Shown here piece by piece: positions 22,954 to 34,787 of a stretch of 64,000 bases of DNA. This DNA comes from Phanerochaete sordida (Eukaryota > Basidiomycota > Agaricomycetes > Polyporales > Phanerochaetaceae), in assembly GCA_019973155.2 (NCBI GenBank), contig BPQB01000010.1, positions 558,001 through 622,000 on the forward strand. Reading direction: 5' to 3'. The position numbers and the translations under genes were made by a program. Numbering within the stretch: the stretch's first letter is position 1; every line of letters begins with the position of its first letter. The notes beneath the pieces were generated by a model. The model had not been told where the DNA came from, made no database searches, and worked only from the letters and a program-made list of their open reading frames with translations.

Positions 22954-24345
22954 AGCCCTTGACGCGCCACCGCCCGCCATCTCGTTGGGGAGACCATAAG
23001 CGCCCGCCTCCACTTCTTCTCGCTCTCGAGCCCTTTTCCGCCCGCACTTTGCTCCAGCTTTTCGCGTGTATCGTCTAGCCTGATGTCGGCCCGTATACTG
23101 AGGAAACAGACGAGAGATCGAGCCTCGCCGTCGCGTGCAGCAACGAGCGTGTGTATGGACCTGGGGAGGGCGCGGGGAAGGGCCAGCCTGCTTGCCCCGT
23201 CCACGTGGTTATCTAATCTCTCCGCAGCGTCATATCGGGTATCGCCGGGCCGCAGGCAATAGCCTCCGCAGTTCACCAAGGCACTCCTTCCACTGACTGT
23301 CTTCTTCCAACTATGAAAGCAGCGTCATGCATATTCCAGCGCAGCAGGGCGCACTGCGCTCCTGTCGGGCCACTTGATGCAAATCTCTGCCGCGCTGCTC
23401 AAAATTTGCTTCCTGTTCTCGCCGCTACTCGCCTTCTGTGAGCTTGCGTATCGAACTCGGCAGCCCTTCGGGCTCCGGTACACATCGCCGATGCCCACAA
23501 TGGCAAGGCTTTGCGCTGGTCCACTCCAGGCCTGCGTTGGTCTCACTGACCTCGGATGTGCGGCAAAACAACAGAGTCATCACTCAGGTCCTTTATGTCA
23601 TCGGCTGCCGCCAGGGTTGTGCCTCCTGGGGAGTCGGACGTACAGCTTCGGACAGCCTTCTACCGCGTTCATTTTTTTATTGGTGAGTGCCTGCCATGCT
23701 TTCAAGCTCGCTAATGGAACCTCATGTCCAGATCGTTCATCGGATGCTTCGCTTCTCCGGCAGCGAGGCTAGCATGCACTGACAGAGCTTGTTCGATATA
23801 CCCCACATCCTCCATGCACTGTATCACGCGACAGCCATTCCTTAACGAGGCCCACGCTGTAAGTGCCAAACTGCTGGAATTACCAGAATTCGTGAATCGT
23901 CGTGAAAACGTGCTTCTTTGTGGCGCCGCTCTGGTTCAAGTCTGCAAGAAGTACACGGCCAGAGCACGATAGAGCCAAGACACCGCCGCGGCTCCGTGGC
24001 TCTCCGCATCGCGATGATCGTAGCCGAGCTTTATGGATAAGGTCGAGTTACGAATCCTCGTGGCACAGGTGGAACAAGTCGGCTCCCGCATGATGTTTTG
24101 GTCCTCAGGCGCCGTAACGGAGCGGGCACTGCACGGTCACCACAGGTCAGCACCGCACCGACCTTCAATCACTTCCGCGATGCGCACTTCTGTTCTCAAC
24201 TTCTCGGCAACATGAGCGTGTATAGGCTTTCGGCCTGATGCTAAAATGTCTAGGTTTATCGAAGAAGCGCCGCGGATCGCCCTGCAGAACCTAGCATCGG
24301 ACATGGTTCCAATCCTGAAACCGTCAGCCCCCATGGTGGAACGCA

Positions 24346-24353
24346 TATATAAG
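24346..24353 (+). promoter_or_regulatory. TATA box of F-box gene copy 1
   Basis: TATATAAG about 170 bp upstream of the chosen start. A 51-nt intron-like segment (24444-24494, GTATGT..CCTAG) lies between; it is either in the 5' UTR or follows an alternative 10-codon first exon starting at 24414. Confidence 0.55.
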
Positions 24354-24518
24354 AAGGCCCCCGGCTTCATCTCGCACAATCTATCGTCCAGCCATCCCTC
24401 CCACCCTAAACCCATGTATTTCAACAAGCAAATACTATCGCAGGTATGTTATTGCATATCCTCTCTAGGCATAATGTCCCAACGCGGCCCCTAGATACGA
24501 AGCCTCGCCCATATCAGC

Positions 24519-25999
24519 ATGGGCTCCTGGGACGAGCTATGCCTCCTCTGCGGGGTGTTCTGTGGTCCCAGCCATCTGCTCTCGAAGTACGGCGTTGACG
24601 ACGTCGCCAAAACAATTGCAACCGAAGTCGACCCTGGCGACCACGAAACACTAAACATCGTCCGGGACGCGCTGCTCGCCTCATTCTCCGACAAGGACCG
24701 CATGCTCGGCTACAAGCCAGCGTGGCTGCCCGACGGCATGGGCAACGCGGGGTATTCTACAGGGCACTACGTCGCCGTGGGCTGCTTCGACGCGCAGGGC
24801 GAGGCGTCGCTTCGTGATGGCAAGGCTCCGGACGCGCGGCACGTCGAAGTCAGGCGTGTGCGCGATGGTGATGGTGGTGACTTCGGCGAAGTTCTCACTG
24901 CGGATGAAGATGGCGCGGAGACATGGCAGAGCAACTACACAGCATGCTCGGTGAGGCGTGAGGGCGGCGTTCCGAACGTCTTCCTCTGCGAACGCTGTTA
25001 CGCATACCTCGAAAAGTGGGTCGATTGGCCGTCCCTGCCAGCGCCCTCGTCCGCCCCGCTCGGCGATGCAGAACTGTCCTTTGCCGCGGAGCTGTACGAA
25101 ATCGTAAACTCTCGGAAGGCGCGTAGGGGTGAGTTTGCTGCGCCACCATTTTAGAGGAACTCTAGGCTGACAGGAGAATGCAGACGAGGTTACCGGCCTG
25201 TTGCCAGACATCGACTACGATGGTATCGAGGCGAGCCTGAACCAGTGGCAAAGTCACTTCATCGCCTGCCGAGTCGGATCAACGCACCTCGCCCACGCCA
25301 TGGACACGGGCCTCCGCGGAGCAGACCTAATCCCGGCCCTCCTCCAAGACTGCCGCGCGTGGATGTTCATGCGGCCCGATCTGTGCGTTCTCCCACAAAC
25401 CCTGCGCATTGACAGTTTGCTCATGTGGCACCGCTTCCAGCTGGCCCACGCCCTGCGCGACGACGCGCGCTCCCACCTTCGCAGCGTCCACCCTGCCACG
25501 GGACACCGCCGTGCCGCGCCTGGGCACCCTGCCGAACGAGCTCCTGCTGCCGATCCTCCACGACCTCCCGCTCCCGGCCCTCCTCGCGCTCTCCAGCACC
25601 TGTCGTGCACTGCGCACACTCATTACCGCGCCGGCCTTCCTGGACCGCGTGCTCAAGGAGGCGCTTACGCAGGGCAGCCTCCGCTGGCTGCTGCCTGTCG
25701 ATGGCCTTCTCGACGAACACGCGCGCGCATACGCCGCGCTGCAGACATGGCTTCGCCCTGCTCCGATGTCGGCTTCCGCGGCGCCTGCGCGTGAGACGGA
25801 CGCGTCGCACGCGGATAGCGCGGCCGTGCGCGCCCTCATTATGTCGCCGCAGCTCGACCGTCTCGCATTCGTCCACGCATGCTGGCAGTCCGACTCGATG
25901 CGTAACCGGCGGCGGCTCTGGGGGCAGACGAAGCAGTTTGAGGGCCTCTGGGAGGACTACCGCAGACACGGCTGGCAGGTGGACCGGTTCTATTCGTAG
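24519..25999 (+). CDS. F-box protein with Cys-rich N-terminal domain, copy 1
   Basis: Exons join(24519..25128, 25184..25382, 25441..25999), 455 aa. The N-terminal domain (about 1-205) starts MGSWDELCLLCG and ends CERCYAYLEKW; the paired Cys motifs look like zinc ligands. After splicing, RAPTF..LGTLPNELLLPILHDLP gives a C-terminal F-box (about residues 290-330), followed by a helical region ending RRRLWGQTKQFEGLWEDYR. It is a paralogue of the gene at 47935-49475: same three-exon structure, same intron positions and same domain order. It probably acts as an SCF substrate adaptor, but the target is unknown. An open alternative first exon at 24414 would add 18 residues; the paralogue's MGFW start argues for 24519. 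Confidence 0.75.
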
Positions 26000-26778
26000 T
26001 GGCATCCTCCCCCCTTCCCCTGCCGGCGGATGCTTCTCTTGCCGACCCTATGCTTCTGGCTGCGTGCGCCATCGTCCACCTAGGCCCTCTTCTTTCGACT
26101 TCTTTCACTTTGGTATGGACATTCGCTGATGGATACCCTCTATGTCAACTTCTGCATGCGCATCGATACCCCTGCTCACACACATTCTGATACTTGCATG
26201 CTTCTCACATGTCTGTGCACACATCCTGACAACAATATACAGTCTTCTGGCAAATTTATCAGTCGGTGACTTGATTGACTACATGATACAGTCTTACTCC
26301 TCCCCAACCTTTGCTCCAAGGAGATCGAAATTTTGACAGCACGAGCAGCAGGTTCAATACTGTAAATCTGCTTTTAAAGCCTGAAGCAGCGTACCGATTG
26401 GCTGCTCTGAGGATCACGAGCCAATCTGTCAGCTTTGACAGTGACTGCTGGTTGACGAAGCAGAGGTAGGGCGCAAGCCGCGCTCAGACTAACAGCTTGC
26501 TCAGGAAACTGCAGACAACGTGCGGTCGCCGATGCGAGGTGCACGACGGTCTAGGTGATTTGTGGCCAGTGTCGACGACACTGAGTTCGTTGTTGATGCT
26601 TGAACTGCGCCTGCGCACAGCGGCTTCCGAGCACCGACAGAAGCAAAATGGGAACGTCAACAGATACAACACGAATATGGGATGAGTAATAAATACAAAA
26701 GACCTAGGCTACAATGTGATGAAGGAACGAGTTTCCGAGATGACGCAGTCCGAGAGGCATGTACTTCGGTTTTGAGGG
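26000..26778. other. Convergent 3' intergenic region
   Basis: 779 bp between the stops of F-box copy 1 and deoxyhypusine hydroxylase; AT-richer than the genes and without coding character. Confidence 0.5.
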
Positions 26779-28044
26779 TTATGCGCCCACCTCGGGAGCA
26801 GCAGCAGTGCTCTCCAGACCATTCGCGTACTGGAACTCGCCGGAGTTCTCGTACTAGTAGGTAGCGTTAGAAAGCATAAAAACGGTTCAAGAAGATCCTG
26901 AACGTACCTCATACATGTCCAGAGCGACCTGACAGCTCTCGCGGACGACGCGTGGCGAGTCCTCGCGCTGCATCCACTCCTTGAGGTGTGGCAGGACTTC
27001 AGGAGTGGCAATGCCTCCGAGAGCCTCGGCGGCTTCGTGACGGACCATGTCCGACTCGTGGTTGTTCTCCAGCACCTTCACTAGAGCGGGGACGGAGTGG
27101 GTGGACAGCAGCTGGCCGAAAACGAACGCAATCTCGTGCCTGTGGACAGTTAGAAGAGATAGGCTTGTGTCGCAGAGGACGTGGACATACTTGAAGAGTG
27201 CACTGTCGTCCGAGAAGCCAGCAGCAAGCGCGTCGACCGCCGCAGGGGTGCCAATATTCCGCAACGCAAACATTGCACGGTACCGCTGGAACAGAGGCAG
27301 GTTCTTGTCGAGCAGCTTGCTGCGAAGATCATTTATTGCCTCGTCCGAGATGTCAACGGGAGCGGGCTTTGCTTTTAGGAGACCAGAGGTAGGTGGTGCG
27401 GGATCAATCGAGGTGTACACCCTGGACAAGGTCAGGACGAATATCGGTGCCAAAGAATAAGTACGCACTGCTCCTCCGCCTCCTCGAGCTGCTTGCGCGC
27501 CTTCTGGCCTTCCTCAGAGTGGTCCCATTCTATCTTGTCGAGGGCAATCTCGACAGTCTCTCGGACTGAACGGTTTGAGTCGTTCGCGTACTTCTTCAGG
27601 ATTGGGACAGAGTCGCTGGAAGAGATGGCACCCATCGCTTCTGCAGCCTGCATAGAGACTGAGTATCAATGAACCTTGCGGAAGGGATGTGGTACGTACC
27701 TCGTGTCGGACCATAGGGTCCTCCTGCTCGTTCGCGAGAACCTGCTCGAGTACGGGAAGGGCGGAGGTCTTCTTCATCTGACCCAAGCAGTAAGCCAGCT
27801 CATGCTTCAGCAGAGCACTCTCATCCGCGAAACCTGAGCACCAGATTATTCTTAGACAACTGGATGTCATTTCAGCACACGTACCCTTCGCAATGATGTT
27901 GACGGCTTCATCGGTCTTCAGTGCCTTCAGAGTGAAGAGAGATCGGAACCGATTGTGTAGCGGCACCTTGCCGGAGGTGTTGAGCAGGGACGCCTCAAGC
28001 GCAGCCAAGGTCTCCTGAGAGGCTTGAGCGACCTCGACGGTCAT
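26779..28044 (-). CDS. LIA1: Deoxyhypusine hydroxylase
   Basis: Exons complement(26779..26853, 26908..27139, 27191..27421, 27469..27647, 27700..27833, 27885..28044), 336 aa. The protein is a symmetric dyad of HEAT-like repeats with the four iron-binding His-Glu pairs: [29 protein letters not shown] and RHEAAEALG. It hydroxylates deoxyhypusine on eIF5A, the last step in making hypusine, using a di-iron centre and O2. All four HE pairs are intact and the length matches the family. It is head-to-head with the ferroportin gene across 241 bp that contain tandem GATA motifs. Confidence 0.96.
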
Positions 28045-28139
28045 TTTGTGAGAAGGAGGATGTGGGGAGGGTACAAGTGGGGAAAATTGCCATGCTTGAA
28101 ATTGGAGTGCATGTTTCGCGGACCGCGGTCACGGAGGCA

Positions 28140-28153
28140 GATAAGATAAGATC
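28140..28153. promoter_or_regulatory. Tandem GATA motif in the divergent DOHH/ferroportin promoter
   Basis: GATAAGATAAGATC, two overlapping GATA cores 96 bp from one start codon and 133 bp from the other. The identical 14-mer recurs at 30214-30227. Fungal GATA factors, including iron regulators of the Sre1/Urbs1 class, bind such cores. Confidence 0.5.
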
Positions 28154-28285
28154 AGACTCATCCCGAGATGCTGATCATATGATTTGCGTCCCTGCCGTGC
28201 GAGTCGCCGCGGACCTGTCTTTCTGCTCTGCTCTCACTGCCACCTGTCGTCCCATCTCCAGGTCTGACGAGCCTCAAGGGAAAGT

Positions 28286-30068
28286 ATGTCATCTCGCAAT
28301 GACATTCTGACCCGCCTTTATGTCTCTCATGCTTTAAGCACCTGGAACTCACGTACTTTTGAGTTCGGCGCGGTCCTATTCCTTGCCAAGATCTACCCTG
28401 GGACACTCTTCTACGCGTCATTTTATGCTCTGGTACGAGCAGGTTCCGCCACTTTATTCTCCTCATGGGTCGGTCGCTATGTGGATAGCTCGGATCGACT
28501 CCGCTGCGTGCGAGCCAGCATCATATGGCAGCGTGTACCTGTCGCGCTATCCTGCCTCGCATTTGCGGCGCTGCTTCTATTGCAGCACGCTATTACTCCA
28601 TGGCCAGGCCGCGCTATATTTGCAGCTACTGCGCTGCTAGCCTGCGTGGAGAAGCTGGCGTCGATAGCAAACACGGTGTCTGTTGAGCGAGATTGGGTAA
28701 GTCTTCTCATTCTCTGTTTTGTTGTATATATATATATATCATTGCAGTCACTCATGCGTACGTCTCACAGATCGTTGTCGTGTCTGAAGAGATAAATGCA
28801 GAACGTGAAGGTGGCTACTCTCTTCCATATTGACCATCCTCTGGAACACTGAAGATTTGTCGGCAAGATGTAAACGCGGTCATGCGCCGAATCGACCTCC
28901 TTGCGAAGCTTTTGGCGCCTGTCTTCGTCTCTGCCATTGACGAATACTCCACTTCTATCGCTATATGGACGGTGTTCGGACAAAACGCTGTCTCCGTGAT
29001 CACAGAATACCACGCTATCGCTCAGGTCAGTCCGTCGCCGAAGTGACTCAATTGTGGCGCCCTTGACAATCGAGAACAGGTCTACCGAAACGTTCCCGGC
29101 CTATCTACCAGACACTGGGACACAGATGTCACCGGAGACTATGATACTATCATAACGCCCTCTTCAGGTGCTTCGGATACCGACAGCGAAAGGGCGAATA
29201 CTTCACCAACTCCACGGTCCAGCCTAAACTCGCCCACTGGTGCACTCCAAATTCTCCTACGGCCATGGATCGTATACTTCAAGAGTTCGGCCGTTCTCGC
29301 TTCCTTATCGCTGAGCATACTCTACCTCACGGTGCTGTCCACGGGCGTTCAGATGCAGGCGTATCTGCTGACACTTGGCTTCGGCCCGCTCGAAGTCAGC
29401 TTCATGCGCTTTGCGGCCGTTCTCGTGGAACTTCTGGCGACATGGGCAGCACCCGTCCTTTCGCGGAAAATAGGCCACGTTCGAGCGGCGCTGTGGTTCA
29501 TCAACGAACAGCTCATCTGCGTGGGCGTGGCGGTAGCCCTCTACCTCGCTGCCTATACAACGGATGCGCGAGCTGCTGGTTTGAGCCTCATAGGCGCCGT
29601 TACGTTCAGCCGTCTTGGGCTATGGGGTTTTGATCTCTGCGTCCAGTTTCTCGTTCAAGAGGCTCGTCCCTTTGTTTATGCCCCATACGCACGCTGACGA
29701 TCTGACAGGAAACATCCGAACACATCCGAGGCCAATTCTCATCCACGGAGATGGCACTTCAAAACCTATTCGAACTGCTCTCCTTTGCCACCACTGTCAT
29801 CTTCGCCCGTCCTGATCAATTCAAGTATCCTGTCATCATCAGTACCGTGGCGGTCTCTACCTCCGCGTGTCTCTTCGCCGCATTCGTGAGGAAGCGTCGA
29901 GGTCACCTATTCCACACTTCCCCGTGCCTATCCGGTGAAAAGTACGAAAAGCTGAGCCAGTGCGAGTCCAGAAACGAGGCTGGGAGCGAGTCGGGGCTGA
30001 TGTGGGCAGAGCCGATAGTGGACGATGGCGATGACGGACGCGTAGATTTCGCGTCATTCGCGACATAG
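28286..30068 (+). CDS. Ferroportin-type iron exporter (SLC40 family)
   Basis: Exons join(28286..28696, 28771..28804, 28868..29025, 29080..29661, 29709..30068), 514 aa. The N-terminus LYVSHALSTWNSRTFEFGAVLFL is the ferroportin signature (the SHxLSxWGxRMWxFAVxLFL pattern of animal proteins). It is followed by further membrane helices, MRRIDLLAKLLAPV, a variable acidic loop, and the C-terminal half with FSRLGLWGFDLCVQ, RGxFSSTExALQNLFE. Predicted 10-12 helices. It should export Fe2+ or a related metal across the plasma or vacuolar membrane. The exon 4/5 junction is odd: keeping the conserved VQE and phase requires a GC-AG intron (29662-29708). Fungal family members exist but are little studied. 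Confidence 0.85.
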
Positions 30069-30213
30069 CTGTAAATACCATATTATCTGCAACCGAACAT
30101 GACTACTCGACACTATGCAGCTATACCAGTAGATCCGATCTGACGTGCCGAAGCGGAGGCTGGGACTCGAGGCTGATTGTAAGCGCCTGCGATGTTTCCG
30201 CGGACTAGAGTTC

Positions 30214-30227
30214 GATAAGATAAGATC
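30214..30227. promoter_or_regulatory. Tandem GATA motif upstream of MRT4
   Basis: GATAAGATAAGATC, identical to the copy at 28140-28153; it lies 132 bp upstream of the MRT4 start and 146 bp after the ferroportin stop. Confidence 0.4.
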
Positions 30228-30358
30228 GAGATCAGAAATTTTGGATTATCTCTGAATTACCTTCTCACAACTCCGTACATCCTCCTTCACCTCCGCCTTG
30301 CTTGTGTCATACCCTTACGACCCTCCATCTCTATCTTTCGTGCATATAACGCTCAAAT

Positions 30359-31324
30359 ATGCCGAAATCAAAACGCTCCAAGCTCGGTAAGTCCTAGGTA
30401 CCCGTCCTACGAGTCTGAATACTGAAGGGTCTATCCCAGTCTCGCTCACCAAGGTCGCGAAGAAGACCAGGGAGCACAAGACTGCACTCATGACCGAGGT
30501 TCGCAGGACTTATTCTTTGACTGTAGGAGGTCTCGTCTCACGTATAGTACAGGTGCAAGAGGCGGCGGACAAATGGCAATACTGCTGGCTGTTTGAGGTT
30601 GGAAACATGAGGAACGCACACCTGAAGATTGTCCGCAAGCTCTGGAAGGAGTACGTCATACATCATAATCAGCATAGGGAAGGTCTATCTTACCACTGGA
30701 CCGTAGCTCTGCGCGGATATTCTTTGGCAGAGGAGCCGTCATGGCAAAGGCACTTGGTGCGACGCCGGAGGAGGAGCACAAGCTCGGTCTCCACAAAATT
30801 GCGCAGGTGCGTCGCCTGGTACTTCGAGTCTGGGTTTGCATCTGACTGTCTTTCAGCAAATAAAAGGTCAAGTCGGTCTGATGTTCACCGACTCACCACC
30901 AGAAGAGGTCACCGCCTGGTTCGCCGACTTCCACCCACCAGACTTCGCGCGGTCAGGGAATAAGGCGACGCAGACGTTCGTGCTCCCCGCCGGCCCGGTC
31001 ATGCAGCAGCACTCGACGCCGCCGGAGCCGTTCCCGCACAACGAGGAGCCGCAGCTCCGCAAGCTCGGCCTGCACACGAAGATGGTGCGCGGCGTGCCGA
31101 CGCTCGATACCCCACACACCGTCTGCGAGAAGGGCAAGGTCCTCACGCCCGAGCAGGCGCAGCTCCTCAAGCTCGTCGGCGTGAAGATGGTCGAGTTCAG
31201 GATAGCGCTCCGCGCGCGCTGGTCCGCGACGAATGGCGAGGTCGTCCAGATCGAAGGGCAGGAGCTGCCGGAGGATGCGGGTGTCGAGGCAGAGGAGGGC
31301 GACGACGAAGTCATGAGCGACTAA
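30359..31324 (+). CDS. MRT4: Ribosome assembly factor MRT4 (P0-like)
   Basis: Exons join(30359..30386, 30440..30498, 30553..30650, 30707..30806, 30857..31324), 250 aa. It begins MPKSKRSKLVSLTKVAKKT, the basic N-terminus typical of Mrt4, and continues with the L10/P0 fold (WLFEVGNMRNAHLKIVRKLW, RIFFGRGAVMAKALG) and an acidic C-terminus. MRT4 is a nucleolar factor that occupies the P0 site on pre-60S particles until exchange for P0. The first exon is only 28 nt. The second intron (30499-30552) is a multiple of three without a stop. Confidence 0.93.
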
Positions 31325-32749
31325 TCGTGAGCTCGCCTCTTTCTAGCGTGTCGGACTGCTTTCCTGCTGTTTCTGCTGTAGCGCTATCTTTCTAGGGTTA
31401 TATTGTCAGCCTTCTGTATAATTCTCCCCACGCATAAAAGTCCAAGGCTGACCTGGACTGTTTGCTCATGAAGGAAATATCGCATCTTCCTTGGTCTGCG
31501 ATCATTCACCTATCCCTCAGACTGACGACTGGCCCACCACTGGGTACCACTTCGAAAACACTCCCATGGCCAATGCCATCCTCATCGTTCATGTGGACGT
31601 GTCCTTGCGGATTTCCTCGCAGACGCCCAGGCGAAGACAAATATTGGTGCCGTTTACGCGAAGGCTACATCCATGAACGTTGACCTTGCAATGCATATGT
31701 AAGCTTCGACTCAAATGTAGTTGCACGACCTTCTCTTACTCTTACCTTCGCAGAAGACTGAGTCTCCTTGACCAGAGGCGTCGCCGTCGGCGTTCACGAG
31801 TGCTCAATGATGAAAGTTGCCGAGTAATGATCTTGGCTCAGTCAAAACGTCAGTGCGACGCTGCGCTGCCCCTCAACGACAATGGCGCTGTCGGCACATT
31901 TACGCGACAACGATAGCCTTCGTGAGCATACCTGGAAACAGATCCACGCAGTCAATACTTCATGGTACGTTCCTGTTTTGTTCTTTCAGAGACGTTTCTG
32001 GCCAGACGCTGTTCCATGCTTGCGTAGCAGCCCACAGCCCACTAACAGGAACAGGTACTCTAGGATCGTTATTCGTCAAGCATGCAGGATCCCTTGCATG
32101 TCCCAGAGCCTTTGCGCCAAGGAAGCGAAGCTGCTGTCGCTTGTGCAGCCCGTATCGTGGGCGATCGTGGCCAGCTACGCCCGCCGAGTGTTTCAGCCAA
32201 GTACTAAAGGACGCGGTCGCGATAGGAAGGAACGCCGCGCATGCGAACATTGCGCAGCTAGTGCAATGTCTCCTCCCTGAGCCCGGAGCGAGAAACGTGA
32301 CGTGTCTGCACGGCAGCGCAGTATCCAGGGCCGACGCGTGCAAATTTACGCGAGACATCCAAGCTCATATATCTGTCCTGAGCACCGCAATCCGCCACCT
32401 GCAGGATGTCACCATAATGTTGTGCGCCACGTCCGCGCGGCGCGAACGTCCGGTCAGCAAGCCAGCCTCACACAACGTTCTCTCCGAAGTCCGGTTCCTT
32501 GGTGGCGCACCGCCGGCTCTCGCACGGCGCATCTGACAAATCCGAAGCGCTGATATCTCCGGAGCCCGCTCTGATGTGCGCTGCGATGCGTCCTCGGCAA
32601 GAACCTGACGCAGGATCAGCGCGATATCAGGGGCCGCGGTATGGCGTGGGCATCGCTGATGGCTGGGTGATGGACGCGGCGGGACACGGTACATAAGGCG
32701 GTGCGTCACAGCTGCACCACACCCCGAAACCCAAACTTTCACGTTGAAG
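31325..32749. other. Intergenic, no gene seen
   Basis: 1.4 kb between MRT4 and UDP-glycosyltransferase 1. Short frames at 31462-31683 and 31960-32358 show no family motifs. The right end holds the glycosyltransferase promoter. Confidence 0.45.
32690..32697 (+). promoter_or_regulatory. TATA-like TACATAAG of UDP-glycosyltransferase copy 1
   Basis: TACATAAG 53-60 bp before the start codon; the same octamer occupies the equivalent place (64-71 bp) before copy 2. Confidence 0.5.
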
Positions 32750-34787
32750 ATGTCGGAAACAAAGCCGCTGCACATCGTGGCCGTCGCCTACGGCGGCTGG
32801 GGTGCGTGGTCTTCTCCCTGCCGCGGCGCGAACGCGTGCTGAGCAGCAGCCAGGCCACATCCGCCCGCTGTGCACGCTCGCGACGCGCCTCGTGCGCCTG
32901 CGCCGCGCGACCGTCACGCTGCTCGTCTCGCGCCACGTCTACGCGAAGGCCGCGGCGGAGCTGGTGCGCAACTTCGAGGACGGCGAGGACGCGCTCCAGG
33001 CGCAGATCCGGTGCGTGCCCCGCGCCTGCACAGCCCGTCGGTGCCGCGATGCTGACGCGCGCGCAGGCTCGCCGCGCTCGACGCGCACGCGACGGACCTC
33101 TACGACTACGACGTCGTCGGCGCGGCGTTCGCGCAGGAGTACCCGAAGCTCGTGCGCGGCGCGCCGATGCGCTGCGCGCACACGCACGCGGAGCTCCCCG
33201 CGCTGCCGCCGCCGCAGGCCCTGATCCTCGACGTGCGCCCTTTTCTCGCCTCCCGGCGCGCCCGAGGCTGACTCCGCGCAGCTCATGCACTACGCGCTCC
33301 TGCCCATCGCGCGCGCCGCGAGCGCGAGCATCAAGGTCCTGTGCTCGGGCCCGCCGTCGATCCTGAGCACGTACCTGCTCGTTGGCACGCTCGGCTCGCG
33401 CAGCGGCGGGCGCACGGTCGCGGAGGAGAAGATCGAGGGCTACGCCGCGCAGAAGGGGTTGTCGCTGCGCGAGGCCGCGGACGCCGTGAGTGGACCCGCT
33501 GCTCGGACGCTGGGCTGGAGGCTGACTGTGTGTCCAGATGTTCAACGAGCCGCCGGGCGACGTCATCCAGGCCGCAGGGCTCCCGCCGATGTACTGGTAT
33601 GAGAATACCCCGCAGACGGTAATGTCATACGCGTCCTTCCATCGATGCAAAGGGCCGTTCTCTGACGCTCTCCCAGCCCGTCATACAAGTCAAGCTCGGC
33701 TTCTCGCGCCTCCTTGTCATCAAGCTCGTGAACGAATGCGACGCATACATCTCCTCGTCGATGGAGTGCTTCGAGCCGAAAGAGTCCGTGCAAGGCTTCT
33801 CCGAGTTCTTCGCGCGCACGTCGCGCAAGCTGTACCTGCTCGGGCCCCTGATGCCCATGACGAAGCGCTCCGACGCCGCCGACGCCGCGCAGGCGGCGCA
33901 GTCCCCGGAGATCGTGGACTTCCTGCAGAACGCGCTTCAGAAGCACGGAGAGCGCTCGATGGTCTATGTGCGTCGCCTGCGGGAGCAGTCGCTCTGGTGG
34001 GAAGTCTGACGAGAACCTGCCGTGCGTCTAGATGTCGTTTGGGACCTTTTTCTGGACGGCGCACCCCGAGAAGGCGTGGGCTTTCCTCGACGTGCTCATG
34101 GAGAAGAAAATTCCTTTCGTGAGTCGCGGCGTTGGAGTGAGAGCGTCATCCTTGGCCCTGACAGCTGCTGCGTAGATTATGTCCCATGCGTCGCAGCTCG
34201 CCCATGTACCTGACGAAGTGAAGGCGAAGGTGAAAGCCTCCGGGACGGGTCTTCTCGTTCCTTGGGCGCCGCAGCAAGCTATTCTCGAGCATCCCGTGTG
34301 TCCTTCACAATCTCCAGCCACGTCTCATAGCTCACCGCCTCTTAGGCGACTGGGTGGTTCGTCACGCACGCCGGGTTCAACAGCATCGTGGAGTCCATCT
34401 ACGCAGGAGTCCCAATGTGCGCGCTCTCCTTCCTTACCCCTCCACACCACCCTCACGCCTCTCGACTGTAGGATCTGCTGGCCCTTCTCCGCGGACCAGC
34501 CGCTGAATGCGATGCACATCACCGAGAACCTGGACATCGCGTACGAGCTCTTCGAGGTGCGCACGGGGCCGGGCCTCAAGCCCGTGCACCGCACCGGCAA
34601 GGCGCCCGTGGGCACGCTCGACGCCGTGCGCGCGGAAGCCGCCGCGGTGCTCGCTCGCGCGTTCGGCGACGACGGTGCGCAGAAGCGGGAGAGGGTGCGC
34701 AGGCTCCGTGAGGCGATGCTCGAGCCGTGGCAGCCTGGCGGCGCGGCGTGGGTCGCGGGCGAGCAGCTGTTGGATTCGTTGCAATGA
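32750..34787 (+). CDS. UDP-glycosyltransferase (GT1), copy 1
   Basis: Exons join(32750..32801, 32854..33010, 33067..33232, 33282..33485, 33538..33618, 33677..33967, 34032..34118, 34176..34295, 34346..34416, 34472..34787), 514 aa. The N-terminal Rossmann half has GGWGHIRP with the catalytic-type His near residue 19. The C-terminal half has the UDP-sugar signature WAPQQAILEHP (about 377), THAGFNSIVES, and WPFSADQPLN; the DQ pair that normally contacts the sugar is present. There is no signal peptide or C-terminal anchor, so it is likely cytosolic, conjugating sugars to small lipophilic acceptors or xenobiotics. It is a paralogue of the gene at 45427, with equal exon lengths in most positions. 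Confidence 0.9.

Larger units (their letters stand above)
22871..24518. other. Intergenic, two divergent promoters, no gene seen
   Basis: 1.65 kb between the desaturase start (leftward) and F-box copy 1 start (rightward). Several short frames (for example 23374-23772) lack motifs. Both flanks carry TATA boxes. The middle contains nothing I can name. Confidence 0.5.

Noticed and set aside
23374..23772. 132-codon frame between the desaturase and F-box copy 1
   Set aside because: No motif, no splice partner and no promoter signal.
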